Source of the DNA: an uncultured Ruminococcus sp. | GTDB lineage: Bacteria; Bacillota; Clostridia; UBA1212; UBA1255 | Length of the DNA stretch: 33,554 nt | Assembly (NCBI GenBank): GCA_902796205.1 | Contig: CADBOE010000115.1 | Location: forward strand, 1 to 33,554 | Direction: 5' to 3' | Part shown: in pieces, positions 25,795-33,501 of the stretch | Numbering within the stretch: the first letter of the stretch is position 1 | Layout of the letters: every line of letters begins with the position of its first letter | Notes under the pieces: generated by a model | Database searches by the model: none | The model's input: the letters and a program-made list of their open reading frames with translations, nothing else | What the model was told of the DNA's origin: nothing | Program-made: the position numbers and the translations under genes

Positions 25795-26727
25795 TTATTC
25801 GAGCGGTATCGAGGAAAGCACCGTTTCCATGTCGGGTATCGACACCGCGGCGCCCGCGACGGTAATCGATATTCCGGCGGCCTTGCCCGCGAGCTCCATG
25901 CAGCTTTCGAGAGACAGTCCGCGCGCAAGACCCGCGAGGAAGTAGCCGGTAAACGTATCTCCGGCGCCCGTCGTATCGACGCGTTTGCCGTACGTGTACG
26001 TTCTGCCGGTGACTTTTTCACCGCCGCGAAGGCATACGGCGCCGTGTTTTCCGAGAGTCATCACGATGCCGGCACGCGGATAACGCGTACGGAGCGCCGC
26101 GAGCACCGCGTCGGGATCCTTTGCCTTGCCGCCGTCCGCATCGCCGTCTTCGGCGAGCCCCGAAAGAGCCTCCGCTTCCCCGCGGTTTACGATCAGCCAG
26201 TCAAGCAGCCCGAGATTTTTGTACGAGAGCAGCTCGGCGGTGATGGGAGAGGGATTCAATACGGTGATCATCCCTTTTTCGTGACCCTTTTCTATCAGAT
26301 AATCGACGTTTGAGATCTCGTTCTGGAGCAGCAGATAATCGCCGGCCGAAAAATGCCCGAGCGTTTCGTCGATCTCCTCTCTGCTCACCATCCGGTTCGT
26401 GCCGCCGTAGATCATAATGCAGTTTTCGCCCGACGGTACCACCTGGATGATGGCGTGACCGGTCGGAACGCCGGGATCGGTCCTCAGGAAAGTGCAATCA
26501 ACGCCGGCTTTTTCCAGAAAAGCTCTGAGCGTTTCGCCGTCGGCCCCGATCTTTCCGCCGTGGTACACCTCCGCGCCCGCCCGCGCCAGCGCGACGGACT
26601 GGTTGAGCCCCTTGCCGCCGGTGTGAGTGGCGCAATCCGTGGCCGAAAGCGTCTCTCCGGCCGTGACGAAAGCCGGCATCTGATATACGTGGTCAACGTT
26701 CAGCGATCCGTAATTAAGTATTTTCAT
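25795..26727 (-). CDS. Ribokinase / PfkB-family sugar kinase
   Basis: A 310-residue kinase of the ribokinase (PfkB) family, which phosphorylates a sugar hydroxyl with ATP. The substrate region GGKGLNQSVALARAGAEV and the first PfkB signature are present, and the anion hole with catalytic Asp257 is in VDTTGAGDTFTGYFLAGL. NYGSLNVDHVYQMP at the start and SGENCIMIYGGTN resemble ribokinases most closely, so ribose or a related pentose is the best guess. It lies 22 bp from the phosphoesterase-family gene and 36 bp before the rhamnosidase gene, so it may act on a sugar freed from the same material. Confidence 0.88.
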   Translation of the reverse strand: MKILNYGSLNVDHVYQMPAFVTAGETLSATDCATHTGGKGLNQSVALARAGAEVYHGGKIGADGETLRAFLEKAGVDCTFLRTDPGVPTGHAIIQVVPSGENCIMIYGGTNRMVSREEIDETLGHFSAGDYLLLQNEISNVDYLIEKGHEKGMITVLNPSPITAELLSYKNLGLLDWLIVNRGEAEALSGLAEDGDADGGKAKDPDAVLAALRTRYPRAGIVMTLGKHGAVCLRGGEKVTGRTYTYGKRVDTTGAGDTFTGYFLAGLARGLSLESCMELAGKAAGISITVAGAAVSIPDMETVLSSIPLE

Positions 26728-26749
26728 TCCGAAAAACTCCCCTTCCTTG

Positions 26750-27547
26750 TCATAATTCTGCCGTTATTATCAGCGGGCAATGATCGCTCAGGATCATCGC
26801 GTCGCCGTCCGTTATTACTTCATATTCCCTGATCGTGACGCCGCCTCCGCCGGTCACGATATGGTCGATCGAGCGCCGGTCGGATTTCGTCGAAGGCTCC
26901 GCCGGAACGTACCGGTCTGCGTTTTGATCGTAAAAAGGATTTTTGTGATGGGATCTGACCGGATTCTTCTTCACAGCGGCGAGCGTCGACGCGCACCTGA
27001 CGCCGTGCTCTTCGAGAAGCCGGAAAGGCGCCGACAGGACGTCGCAGTTGAAATCTCCGCCGCAAAAGCAGGGGATCCCGCTGAAAACGTGGTCGAACCA
27101 TTCGGCCAGCTCCGCCGCGTTCGACATCCGCGCTTCGTTTCCCGCCTCCGTCTGGGCGTAATAAAAATGGGTCGACATTGCGCCGATCAGCCTGTTCTCG
27201 CCCCTGTGCCGGAGAAGCGACGCGCTTACGGACTTCGAAAGATAATCGTTTGGCCCCGAAAACAGGCGGAAACCGTTTCCTTCTTCGGTGAAAACGTCCG
27301 TTTTGTAAAGCACGGGGGTGTAGTTGAGCGGATTTCCGAGAAGGTCCGGCCGGCTCACGGCATAACCGAGTCTCCCGAAGGACTCCGTGAAAGCCGCCGA
27401 GCGCTGCCAGTTCGGATGAGCCTCCTGAAGCATGACGATATCCGGCCCGTACCGGTCAATTACAGACACAAGAGCCGCGTCGCGCCATTTTACCGGATTT
27501 CCGAACACGTCAGCCCAGATATTCGAAGTCAACAGCTTTATTTCCAT
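26750..27547 (-). CDS. Endonuclease/exonuclease/phosphatase-family protein
   Basis: A 265-residue EEP-fold metal-dependent hydrolase. Motifs in order are LLTSNIWAD (Asn of the metal site), DIVMLQEAHP (catalytic Glu), CFCGGDFNCD (GDFN motif), IDHIVTGG and LSDHCPLIITAEL (catalytic Asp-His pair). The family includes DNA-repair nucleases, sphingomyelinases and inositol phosphatases, and the substrate cannot be told from sequence. No signal peptide. The ATG at 27547 has GGGGAAAG just upstream. Probably the first gene of a unit with the kinase and rhamnosidase. Confidence 0.88.
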   Translation of the reverse strand: MEIKLLTSNIWADVFGNPVKWRDAALVSVIDRYGPDIVMLQEAHPNWQRSAAFTESFGRLGYAVSRPDLLGNPLNYTPVLYKTDVFTEEGNGFRLFSGPNDYLSKSVSASLLRHRGENRLIGAMSTHFYYAQTEAGNEARMSNAAELAEWFDHVFSGIPCFCGGDFNCDVLSAPFRLLEEHGVRCASTLAAVKKNPVRSHHKNPFYDQNADRYVPAEPSTKSDRRSIDHIVTGGGGVTIREYEVITDGDAMILSDHCPLIITAEL

Positions 27548-27734
27548 GCTTTCCCCTTTTTTTCAATACGTCTCCACCGGTTTTTAACAGGCACACAGGG
27601 GTTTTCCTCAGGGTTTTCCACAGTTTTTGGCGGGCGATCCGGGGTTTTCCACAGCGGATTTACGGATTGAGTTTTTAAGCGCCGCCGCTGCAAAGCCGTT
27701 CTCCGCAACCGCATCCCCGTCTGATACGGCGGCC
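27548..27734 (-). promoter_or_regulatory. Leader of the EEP gene with TGTGGAAAA repeats
   Basis: A 187-bp gap between pyrI and the EEP gene. On the plus strand GGGGTTTTCC-type motifs occur at 27602 (TTTTCCTCA), 27614 (TTTTCCACA) and 27645 (TTTTCCACA); read in the direction of the EEP gene they are TGTGGAAAA. The PHP gene leader at 14263-14363 has the same motif in the same orientation. No clear pyr-operon terminator was seen here. Confidence 0.5.
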
Positions 27735-28154
27735 TCAGCCGTTCCAGCGCGTCTCGCAATAAACGCAGCGGTAGATCTTCCGCTCCCTGTCCGTCAGCCG
27801 GAACAGCTGATCGAGCTCCTGCTCGCAGGACGTTATGCACCGCGGATTTTTGCACCGGATAACGTTTTTTAGCGTTTCGGGCATGTCGATCGTCCGTTTT
27901 TCGACGAGTTTTCCGTCCCTGATATAATTGACCGTCGCGCCGGGATCGGCGAAACCGATTATATCTATATTGACCGGTATGTCCGCGTCGATCTTTATGA
28001 TATCCTTCCGGCCGAGCTTCCGGCTCGCAACGTTCTTGATGAGCGCCACGGAGACGTCGATCGAATCGAGGCCGAGCAGATTGTAAAGGGTCATTCCGTG
28101 ACCCGCGGCGATATGGTCTATAACAAGTCCGTTCTGTATGGAATCAACGTTCAT
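27735..28154 (-). CDS. pyrI: Aspartate carbamoyltransferase regulatory chain
   Basis: PyrI is the allosteric subunit of aspartate carbamoyltransferase; it binds CTP/ATP at the N-terminal domain and holds the catalytic trimers through a zinc domain. The 139-residue length is near the family norm. The N-terminal domain includes GLVIDHIAAGHGMTLYNLLGL, and the zinc domain has CKNPRCITSCE and CVYCE, with the expected C-x4-C and C-x2-C pairs. It lies 18 bp downstream of pyrB. Its presence in a Bacillota-like operon indicates an E. coli-type regulated enzyme rather than the unregulated trimer. Confidence 0.95.
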   Translation of the reverse strand: MNVDSIQNGLVIDHIAAGHGMTLYNLLGLDSIDVSVALIKNVASRKLGRKDIIKIDADIPVNIDIIGFADPGATVNYIRDGKLVEKRTIDMPETLKNVIRCKNPRCITSCEQELDQLFRLTDRERKIYRCVYCETRWNG

Positions 28155-28172
28155 CGCAAAATCCTCCGAAGC

Positions 28173-29099
28173 TCATCTGATCGTGCCGGCGTCACGCAGA
28201 AGCATCAATATAAGCGCCATGCGCATGTATTTGCCGTTCAGTACCTGCTTGAAATAGCAGGCCCGCGGGTCGTCGTCGATGGAAACGCTTATCTCGTTGA
28301 CCCTCGGAAGCGGGTGAAGCACGCACATATCGGGTCCGGCGAGCTTCATCTTGTCCGGAGTCAGAACGTAGCTGTCCTTCAGGCGGAGATAATCCTCCTC
28401 GTTAAAGAAGCGTTCCTTCTGGACGCGCGTCATATACAGCAGGTCGAGCTCAGGAAGCGCCTCCTCGAGGCTGGCCGTCTGCGAGTAGGGAATGCCGTTC
28501 GGCTTCAGGACGTTGTCCTTCACGTAGCTCGGGAGCTTCAGCTCCTCGGGTGAGATCAGCACGAAACGGACGTCTTCGTAACGCGAGAGCGCGTTGATCA
28601 GCGAATGTACGGTGCGGCCGAATTTCAGATCGCCGCAAAGCCCGACGTTGAGACCGCCGAGGCGGCCCTTTTCCCTGCGGATCGTCAGCAGATCGGCAAG
28701 CGTCTGCGTCGGGTGGCAATGCCCTCCGTCGCCGGCGTTGATCACCGGGATGGAGGCGTTGTTCGCGGCAACGAGCGCGGCCCCTTCCTTCGGATGTCGC
28801 ATCGCGATGATATCGGCGTAGCAGCTGACGACTTTTGCCGTATCGGCGACGCTCTCCCCCTTGGAAGCTGACGACGTCCCGGCGCCGGTAACGGAAAGCA
28901 CGTTTCCGCCGAGCTCGTACATCGCCGCCTCGAAGCTGAGCCGCGTCCTCGTCGACGGCTCGAAAAACAGCGTCGCGAGCTTTTTGCCGCCGCATACGCC
29001 GTAATAATCGCCGGGATGCGCTATGACGTCCTGCGCCGTTTCTATGAGCGACCGTATCTCGTCCGTGCTGAGATCAAGAATATCTATGACGTGTCTCAT
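28173..29099 (-). CDS. pyrB: Aspartate carbamoyltransferase catalytic chain
   Basis: PyrB condenses carbamoyl phosphate and aspartate to N-carbamoyl-aspartate, the second step of UMP synthesis. The 308 residues include the carbamoyl-phosphate site [15 protein letters not shown], the [11 protein letters not shown] motif and the aspartate-binding [10 protein letters not shown] region. It starts 12 bp after the pyrFE stop codon, as part of the operon. Confidence 0.97.
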   Translation of the reverse strand: MRHVIDILDLSTDEIRSLIETAQDVIAHPGDYYGVCGGKKLATLFFEPSTRTRLSFEAAMYELGGNVLSVTGAGTSSASKGESVADTAKVVSCYADIIAMRHPKEGAALVAANNASIPVINAGDGGHCHPTQTLADLLTIRREKGRLGGLNVGLCGDLKFGRTVHSLINALSRYEDVRFVLISPEELKLPSYVKDNVLKPNGIPYSQTASLEEALPELDLLYMTRVQKERFFNEEDYLRLKDSYVLTPDKMKLAGPDMCVLHPLPRVNEISVSIDDDPRACYFKQVLNGKYMRMALILMLLRDAGTIR

Positions 29100-29111
29100 T
29101 CTGCAGCCCTC

Positions 29112-30503
29112 TCACTTTTCTATCCAGCTCTCGTCGGAAGGATCGTCGCGGAAAGCGATCAGCCTTCTGACGTCCTCAGGCGCTATATATCCGCTTCCGG
29201 CGGCAACGGCGGCGACCGTGTCGAAATCGGTCAGCGAAACGTTCCGCACGTTCGCCTCGGCCAGGCGGTCAATTCCCTTTTTCATGCCGTACGTAAATAT
29301 CGACGCTATTCCGAGCACGACGGCGCCGGCCTCGCGGAGCACGTTCACGACCTCGATGACGCTTCCGCCGGTGGAAATGAGATCCTCGATAACGACGACC
29401 TTCTGTCCCGGTTCGAGGCGCCCCTCGATCTGGTTCTTGCGTCCGTGATCCTTCGATCCTGATCTGACGTAGCCCATCGGCAGCCCGAGCAGGTGTCCCG
29501 CGATGGCCGCGTGTGCGATCCCGGCGGTAGACGTTCCCATCAGCACTTCGGCGTCCGGATAATACTTTTTCACCGTCTGAGCGAGCCCCTGCTCCACGTG
29601 AAGCCGGACCTCCGGCGCGGTGAGCGTGAGGCGGTTGTCGCAATAAACGGGACTTTTTATGCCGCTCGCCCATATGAACGGCTCGTCAGGGCGGAAGAAA
29701 ACGGCTTTAATTCCGAGAAGATCCGAAGCGATCGTTTTGCTTGTCACCGGGTCGGCGCACGAAGAGACCGGCGCGGTATCACGCGCGTTGTCCGCGGGTG
29801 CGCTGACGCCGAATTCCGAGAGAGCCCGCGCGTAAGCCGCGGCGGGATCCGGGACTCCGGTTATCGGACGGCCCATCACTATGTAGTCGGAGCCGAGCCC
29901 GGCGGCCCCGGCCGGCGTGGTGACGCGCTTCTGGTCGCCGGCGGCGTTGTCGTCGAAACGGACGCCGGGTGTCACGGTCAGGAAGTCTTCTCCGCAGGCG
30001 GAATGGACGAGCGCCGCTTCGAGAGGGGAGCAGACGACTCCGTCGAGACCGGCGTCGCGGGCGTTTTTCGCGTATCGCATGACGACCTCGCTCATCGGTT
30101 CGCGGATGAGTATCTCGTTTTCAAGCGCGGTCTGGTCGGTGGACGTGAGCTGGGTGACCGCGAGAAGGATCGGGCGGGTGCCGTCGGGTCGCGTAAGACC
30201 TTTTACGGCGGCTTCCATCATTGCGCGCGTTCCGGCGGCGTGGAGGTTCACCATGTCCACGTCGAGCTTCGACAGAACGGCCATCGCTTTTCCGACGGTG
30301 TTCGGTATGTCGTGAAGCTTCAGATCGAGAAATATCCTGTAGCCGCGCGCTTTTATCTCGCGCACGACGTCGGGACCCTCGGCATAAAACAGCTCCATTC
30401 CGATCTTGAGGAAGGGGCGCGATGAACTGCCGAGCCTGTCAAGAAAAGCGAGTGTAGACGCCCTGTCGGGGAAATCGCACGCTATGATAACGTCTTTGCC
30501 CAT
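29112..30503 (-). CDS. pyrFE: Fused OMP decarboxylase - orotate phosphoribosyltransferase
   Basis: One 463-residue ORF carries both last enzymes of UMP synthesis. Residues 1-232 are OMP decarboxylase: CDFPDRASTL, the catalytic DLKLHDIPN (Asp60, Lys62, Asp65), TPGVRFDD and DYIVMGRPIT. After a linker of about 25 residues, residues 255-463 are orotate phosphoribosyltransferase: GIKSPVYCDNR, GTSTAGIAHA, MGYVRSGSKDHGRKNQIEG and the PRPP motif VVVIEDLISTGGS (Glu373-Asp374). The order is F then E, opposite to the human UMP synthase. No internal stop or restart suggests two proteins. Start at 30503 follows a GGAG site. Fusion would channel OMP between the sites (inference). Confidence 0.93.
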   Translation of the reverse strand: MGKDVIIACDFPDRASTLAFLDRLGSSSRPFLKIGMELFYAEGPDVVREIKARGYRIFLDLKLHDIPNTVGKAMAVLSKLDVDMVNLHAAGTRAMMEAAVKGLTRPDGTRPILLAVTQLTSTDQTALENEILIREPMSEVVMRYAKNARDAGLDGVVCSPLEAALVHSACGEDFLTVTPGVRFDDNAAGDQKRVTTPAGAAGLGSDYIVMGRPITGVPDPAAAYARALSEFGVSAPADNARDTAPVSSCADPVTSKTIASDLLGIKAVFFRPDEPFIWASGIKSPVYCDNRLTLTAPEVRLHVEQGLAQTVKKYYPDAEVLMGTSTAGIAHAAIAGHLLGLPMGYVRSGSKDHGRKNQIEGRLEPGQKVVVIEDLISTGGSVIEVVNVLREAGAVVLGIASIFTYGMKKGIDRLAEANVRNVSLTDFDTVAAVAAGSGYIAPEDVRRLIAFRDDPSDESWIEK

Positions 30504-30518
30504 ATTTATATGCTCCTT

Positions 30519-31448
30519 TCAGCTTAAAGCCGCTCCGATTATTTCATTTATATCTTTTACGCCGAGCCGCGACAATACCTCCGGCAGCTCACGCACGATC
30601 CTGAGGCTCGCGTACGGATCAACGAGATTCGCCGCTCCGATCTCCACGGCGGTCGCCCCGCACATCATCATTTCGATCACGTCCTCGGCCGATGAAACGC
30701 CGCCCATGCCCACGACGGGGATCTTTACCGCTTTTGCCGTCTGAAAGACCATGCGGAGAGCGACGGGGAAAATGGCCGGGCCGGAAAAGCCGCCGGTCGC
30801 GTTCGCTATGACGGGCTTGCGTTTCCTCAGGTCGACGCGCATCCCGAGCAGCGTGTTTATGAGGCTGATGCCGTCCGCGCCCGCGGCTTCGCACGCCTTC
30901 GCGATGACGGTTACGTCCGTCACGTTCGGCGAAAGCTTCGCTATCAGCGGTTTTTTCGTGACCCTCCGTACGGCGGAAACGACGGACGCCGCCGCGTCGG
31001 GATCGGTGCCGAAGCTCATGCCGCCCCCGTGAACGTTGGGGCAGCTTATATTTATCTCAAACCAGCCGATCTGCGGCTCCCCGTCGAGCTCGGCCGCCGT
31101 GAATACGTAATCGTCCGTCGAAAAGCCGCTGATATTGGCCATGACGGGCTTGCGGAAAACCTCGCGCAGCCGCGGCAGCTCGGTCTCCTTTACGGCACGC
31201 ACGCCGGGATTTTGCAGTCCCACCGCGTTTATCATGCCGGCGGTGCATTCGGCGATGCGCGGCGTCGGGTTTCCGAAGCGCGGCTCCCGCGTCGTTCCTT
31301 TGAAGGAAAACGTGCCGAGCTCGTTTATGTCGTACAGTCCGGCAAATTCATATCCGTAGCCGAAGGTTCCGGAGGCGGGGATAACGGGATTGTCGAGCGT
31401 TACGCCGCAAAGGACGACGGCCGTTTTAGGCGCGGTCAGTTTTTCCAT
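30519..31448 (-). CDS. pyrD: Dihydroorotate dehydrogenase B, catalytic subunit
   Basis: Class 1B dihydroorotate dehydrogenase, which oxidises dihydroorotate to orotate using FMN and passes electrons to PyrK and NAD+. The 309-residue length fits. Motifs are NPVIPASGTFGYG, NISCPNVHGGG with catalytic Cys136, AKLSPNVTD, LINTLLGMRVD, and GMGGVSSAEDVIEMMMCGATAVEIG. The ATG at 31448 has AAGGAGGAGATA upstream; an in-frame extension to 31532 runs inside pyrK and is not needed. Overlaps the end of pyrK by 13 bp. Confidence 0.96.
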   Translation of the reverse strand: MEKLTAPKTAVVLCGVTLDNPVIPASGTFGYGYEFAGLYDINELGTFSFKGTTREPRFGNPTPRIAECTAGMINAVGLQNPGVRAVKETELPRLREVFRKPVMANISGFSTDDYVFTAAELDGEPQIGWFEINISCPNVHGGGMSFGTDPDAAASVVSAVRRVTKKPLIAKLSPNVTDVTVIAKACEAAGADGISLINTLLGMRVDLRKRKPVIANATGGFSGPAIFPVALRMVFQTAKAVKIPVVGMGGVSSAEDVIEMMMCGATAVEIGAANLVDPYASLRIVRELPEVLSRLGVKDINEIIGAALS

Positions 31449-32173
31449 ATTATCTCCTCCTTCCTGAGCACGGGGCCTTCCCTGCATATGCGCTTGCTTC
31501 CCGTGACCGTAAGGCAGCTGCAGCCCATGCACGCCCCGAAGCCGCAGCCCATGCGTTCCTCGAAGCTGAACTGGCCGGATGTGGCGGCGGCATTGAAAAC
31601 GGCCCTGAGCATGGGCTCGGGACCGCAGGTGTAAAAATATGAATAGCCGGAAGGCAGGTGGTCGGTAACGAAGCCTTTTTTTCCGGCGCTGCCGTCAACG
31701 GTCACGACGGTGACGCCGTTCCCGCAGAGACGTCGGAATTCATTTTCGCCGAACACGTCGCCGGCCGTGTTGAAGCCGAGGACGACGGACGGTTTCGCGC
31801 CGCGGGCAACGAGCTCGCGGCACAGCCAGTAGAGAGGCGGCACGCCGGCGCCTCCGCCGATGAGGAGGGGAGAGGGGCCGGAGGCGGACAGGTCATAGCC
31901 GTTGCCGAGACCTGTCAGGACGTCGAGCGCGGTTCCGGGGGCGAGGCGCGAGAGGGCCAGCGTGCCGGCGCCGACGGTTTTATATATTAAGGTGAGAGTT
32001 TTGTTTTCAAGGTTGCATACGGACAGGGGGCGCCTGAGATAGAAGCCTGAAAGGCGTATATTGACGAACTGGCCGGGCCTCTCCACCGCGGACGTGTCGC
32101 CGTTCAGTCTGATAAGATACACGTTGTCCGCGATCCGTCTGTTTTCGGTTATTTCGAAAAGCCCCTGTTTCAT
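31436..32173 (-). CDS. pyrK: Dihydroorotate dehydrogenase B, electron-transfer subunit
   Basis: PyrK carries FAD and a [2Fe-2S] cluster and moves electrons from PyrD to NAD+. The 245 residues have the FAD motif YLRRPLSVCN, the nucleotide motif LIGGGAGVPPLYWL, and the cluster cysteines CGFGACMGCSCLTV plus ICREGPV at the C-terminus. It overlaps pyrD by 13 bp and its ATG shares one base with the stop of the upstream membrane-protein gene. Confidence 0.96.
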   Translation of the reverse strand: MKQGLFEITENRRIADNVYLIRLNGDTSAVERPGQFVNIRLSGFYLRRPLSVCNLENKTLTLIYKTVGAGTLALSRLAPGTALDVLTGLGNGYDLSASGPSPLLIGGGAGVPPLYWLCRELVARGAKPSVVLGFNTAGDVFGENEFRRLCGNGVTVVTVDGSAGKKGFVTDHLPSGYSYFYTCGPEPMLRAVFNAAATSGQFSFEERMGCGFGACMGCSCLTVTGSKRICREGPVLRKEEIIWKN

Positions 32174-32586
32174 CAGCTGTTTTCCTTTCCGCCGTTGCCT
32201 TCGCCGTTGTCTTCGCCGTTGTCTCCGCCGTCCGGCGAGAGCAGGTTTTTCCGCGTCTTTCCGGCGCGCCTCAGCAGTCTGAACGGGATGACCAGCAGCG
32301 CGACAATTCCGGCGACCGCGGCGAGCAGCACGAGCACGATCAGCGCCACGATCCAGGCGGGGAGAACTTCGTTGCCTTCGTTTTCGGAAAGCTGTGCTCC
32401 CCCGGTGGTTCCGGACGGCGCTTTTTCAGGCGCGGATAAAACGCTTTCGCCGGCATAGACCACCGCCGGATTTTTCTGCGCCGCTTCGGCTTTCATTTTC
32501 GGGGTCAACGCCGCGGCAGCGAGCAATATCGCCGCAATTACCGCCGCTGCTATGGCTGCGAATGCCGCCGGTGCTGTTTTTTTCAT
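32173..32586 (-). CDS. Small membrane protein at the head of the pyr operon
   Basis: A 137-residue protein I do not recognise. It has an N-terminal hydrophobic helix (APAAFAAIAAAVIAAILLAAAAL, signal peptide or anchor), a presumably extracytoplasmic Ser/Gly/Glu segment, a second helix (WIVALIVLVLLAAVAGIVALLVI) and a basic stretch. The tail is rich in Gly, Asp, Asn and Glu (DGGDNGEDNGEGNGGKENS). Its stop overlaps the pyrK start (TGATG), so it is translated with the operon. It could be an unrelated passenger or a membrane partner; there is no homology evidence for either. Confidence 0.65.
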   Translation of the reverse strand: MKKTAPAAFAAIAAAVIAAILLAAAALTPKMKAEAAQKNPAVVYAGESVLSAPEKAPSGTTGGAQLSENEGNEVLPAWIVALIVLVLLAAVAGIVALLVIPFRLLRRAGKTRKNLLSPDGGDNGEDNGEGNGGKENS

Positions 32587-32673
32587 CGCGCTTTTCCTTT
32601 CCGGCTCCGTTCAGTTTTCCGCCGTGCTCCGGCGTGTTCCTCAGCCGCCGCTCCGTTCGCAGCGGTCAACGCC

Positions 32674-32702
32674 ATTATATATTATCCGGGCTTCTGTTGC
32701 AA
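32674..32702 (-). promoter_or_regulatory. Promoter of the pyr operon
   Basis: On the minus strand TTGCAA (32702-32697), 17 bp, a perfect TATAAT (32679-32674). The leader to the ATG at 32586 is about 80 nt and contains a small CCGCT/AGCGG hairpin but no evident PyrR-type antiterminator. Confidence 0.6.
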
Positions 32703-32784
32703 TTATAAAACGCCTGATTTCCGGGCTGTTTCATAGCTGTTTCAAAGCAGCGAATTCCGGCCTGCCGCCGGATCGCGGCGAGGG

Positions 32785-33009
32785 TGCAACGGGGGACATG
32801 CAACGGGGGACAGACCCGGGTTGCGGGGTTCATCCTCGTTGATGCCGAAATGGCGAAAGTCGTTTATTTGCAAGGTTTTTTCGGTTTTATTTCCCGATAT
32901 TTCCTTAAATTTCCCGAAAATTCCCGGGCACGGATGCGACTGCAACTGGTGGGGCAACGGGGGACAGGGATGCGACTGCAACTGCAACTGATGGGGCAAC
33001 GGGGGACAG
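32785..33009 (+). repeat. Third, scattered set of the CAACGGGGGACA repeats
   Basis: The head of the repeat family occurs twice in tandem near 32785-32818 (14 bp apart) and twice more within direct repeats at 32934-32967 and 32970-33009. The direct repeats share ATGCGACTGCAACTG followed by TGGGGCAACGGGGGACAG; the second has an extra CAACTG. Between them is an AT-rich stretch with three ATTTCCC motifs (about 32890-32925). Again the set lies between divergent genes (pyr operon and cas9). Shorter and more degraded than the first two arrays. Confidence 0.85.
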
Positions 33010-33350
33010 ACCCGGGTTTCCTGACGGGTGATTTCAGCTGCATTTGGGCAAAAACGGCATCTGCGGCTGAAATTTCAGAATGGTTTGGTTTCAGCTGCAT
33101 TCCGCCTCACAGCACAAAAGACAACATAAAACGCGGTACAAACCAAAGAATCCTAAAAACCACCAAAACGACTCGATTCATAAATCCGAAGCTGCACTCA
33201 AAACAGCTTAAACCCACTCAAAAATGAAATGGATTTTTCGGTATTTCGCTTGAATGACTTTCTTATATGAACATCGTAAAAAATCGTTGCGAAAAAAAAC
33301 AAAGATATGTTAAAATCCCAAAGTCAGCAGGAACAAACTGCGCACAAAAT
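33010..33350. other. AT-rich intergenic region without a gene
   Basis: No credible gene. TTTCAGCTGCATT occurs twice (about 33033 and 33090) with an inverted partner GCGGCTGAAAT between. From about 33100 the sequence becomes A/T-rich, unlike the rest of the window, and leads into the CRISPR-associated segment. Confidence 0.6.
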
Positions 33351-33464
33351 AAAAAACCTCCCGAGGGAGGAGCGCACACTGCGCGACCGGATAAACCGGT
33401 GGAATCGGATTCAAAAAATCCTTATTTGAACTTGTAGTGCGAATTTATAGGGGTCTATAAACCA
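33351..33464 (-). ncRNA. tracrRNA of a type II CRISPR-Cas system
   Basis: The minus-strand transcript of about 114 nt starts at about 33464 and ends in TTTTTT (33356-33351). Its 5' part (33463-33426: GTTTATAGACCCC, then TTCGCACTACAAGTTCAAAT) looks like an anti-repeat. AAGTTCAAATAAGGATT then parallels the AAGUUAAAAUAAGGCU of known type II tracrRNAs. Four 3' hairpins follow in order: nexus GGATT/AATCC (33421-33407), ACCGG/CCGGT (33400-33386), GCGCA/TGCGC (33384-33372), and terminator CCTCC/GGAGG (33370-33357) with its T run. A promoter fits at 33500-33472. A divergent cas9-like start lies 38 bp away. Recognised by architecture; the repeats that would confirm pairing are outside the window. Confidence 0.85.
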
Positions 33465-33471
33465 CGAATGT

Positions 33472-33500
33472 ATGTTAACAGTTTTTGCGGAGGTTGTCAA
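33472..33500 (-). promoter_or_regulatory. tracrRNA promoter, overlapping the cas9 ribosome site region
   Basis: Minus strand: perfect TTGACA (33500-33495), 17 bp, TAACAT (33477-33472). The predicted transcript start near 33465 coincides with the first base of the anti-repeat. The promoter lies on top of the cas9 Shine-Dalgarno region, ending one base before its ATG. Confidence 0.75.
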
Positions 33501-33501
33501 C

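Noticed and set aside
32587-32673. PyrR-dependent attenuator in the pyr leader
   Set aside because: The leader is short and has neither a terminator with T run nor the conserved PyrR binding loop.
32784-33227. 147-codon frame through the third repeat set
   Set aside because: Composed of repeat sequence and low-complexity Lys/Thr codons, no ribosome site.
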